Shown one piece after another: positions 63,384 through 64,000 of a stretch of 64,000 nt of DNA. Origin of the DNA: Acanthacorydalis orientalis (Eukaryota > Arthropoda > Insecta > Megaloptera > Corydalidae); NCBI GenBank assembly GCA_034766995.1, contig CM068313.1:15865512-15929511 (forward strand), given 5' to 3'. The stretch's first letter is position 1; each line of letters starts with the position of its first letter. A program made the position numbers and the translations under genes. Below the pieces are notes generated by a model. The model did not search any database, had not been told where the DNA came from, and saw nothing but the letters and a program-made list of their open reading frames with translations.

Positions 63384-64000
63384 ATGTGAATAAGTGTACA
63401 ATACTTATGAAAGAAACGAGAGAGAATGAAGGAATTTGTATTAATGATTTAATCAAAGTACTTTATCTATTGTATATGTGCCTCTTATCTTACATATATT
63501 ACAAAACGTCTACTGAATGTGTTATTTAATCAGAATTTGCTAGCAAAGGATTAAAATATGCAAAAACATTTGATTGTTAAAATATCTATTGATATAAACG
63601 AAACAAAAGAGATAGTTTATTCATATAAATGATAGATATTAAGAATTTAATAATTAGAAAATTGTATATTTAAATTTGTTGATTTTTGTGTTAAAATTAT
63701 AGATTATTTTTTAATATTAATAGTGTATATATTTAATACTATAAGAATGTAAATTTCGCCAATTAAAAATAATTTTTATGTACTTTTAGCATAATAGAGA
63801 TTTGATTTTGTAGACAAATTCCCTTTCATAAATAATTTTTAGGGAGCTTTAGTATAAAAAATTCTAAACATTCCCTCTACATTAGTGCTCTGAAGATGAT
63901 GGTTCTGTTCTCGAAGTGTACATAGAAAATTATCAAAAATGATTAATATTTTTAATAAGAAATGTTTGGTGGTTTGTGGGATAAGAGAGAAATATTTGCA
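61771..64000. other. AT-rich spacer
   Basis: No supported gene. ACATTAGTGCTCTGAA at 63880 resembles a motif at 20075 and may be the end of an old dispersed repeat. Confidence 0.6.
63319..63390. repeat. (TA)n(TG)n microsatellite
   Basis: About 56 bp of TA followed by TG units. Confidence 0.95.

Overview
The window looks like nuclear DNA of an insect or other arthropod. It is strongly AT-rich, holds more than fifty (TA)n microsatellites, has TATA/initiator-type promoters and intron-like splice signals, carries several generations of dead Tc1/mariner elements, and contains one clear protein gene of the kekkon type, a family known from arthropods. There are no operons, Shine-Dalgarno sites, CRISPR arrays or phage genes. 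The order of insect cannot be read from the sequence.

Layout. 1-8.2 kb is AT-rich spacer with a decayed tRNA-His (1.3 kb), a more complex non-coding block (5.7-6.0 kb) and a mariner deletion derivative (7.0-7.6 kb). A CpG-rich island with a TATA/initiator pair lies at 8.26-8.45 kb. 8.5-28.7 kb is spacer with a Tc1/mariner-superfamily relic (13.2-13.8 kb), an exon-like block (16.1 kb), a tRNA-like relic (20.9 kb), two sister mariner relics (21.8 and 25.6 kb), another exon-like block (24.9 kb) and a tandem duplication (27.0 kb). A second TATA/initiator pair is at 28.83-28.86 kb. A second mariner derivative is at 30.2-30.7 kb.

The centre holds the kekkon-like gene: a probable 45-nt leader mini-exon at 33158-33202 and an intronless coding exon at 33677-35623. 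It encodes a 648-residue single-pass membrane protein with a signal peptide, leucine-rich repeats, one Ig domain, a transmembrane helix and a cytoplasmic tail. The two upstream promoters point towards this gene and could be alternative starts, but no exon chain linking them can be proven here.

35.7-64 kb is again spacer, with two more Tc1/mariner-type fragments (38.2 and 41.1 kb), a mariner end fragment (42.2 kb), two copies of a terminal-inverted-repeat MITE (43.0 and 58.4 kb), a third full-length mariner derivative (61.1 kb) and a few exon-like ORFs of unknown identity (52.7 and 59.2 kb).

No new multi-gene system was found. The most interesting points are the overlapping upstream ORFs directly before the kekkon start codon, the pair of distal core promoters, and sets of mariner copies that share the same deletion junction, and in one family apparently the same stop codon, which suggests they spread as already defective elements.
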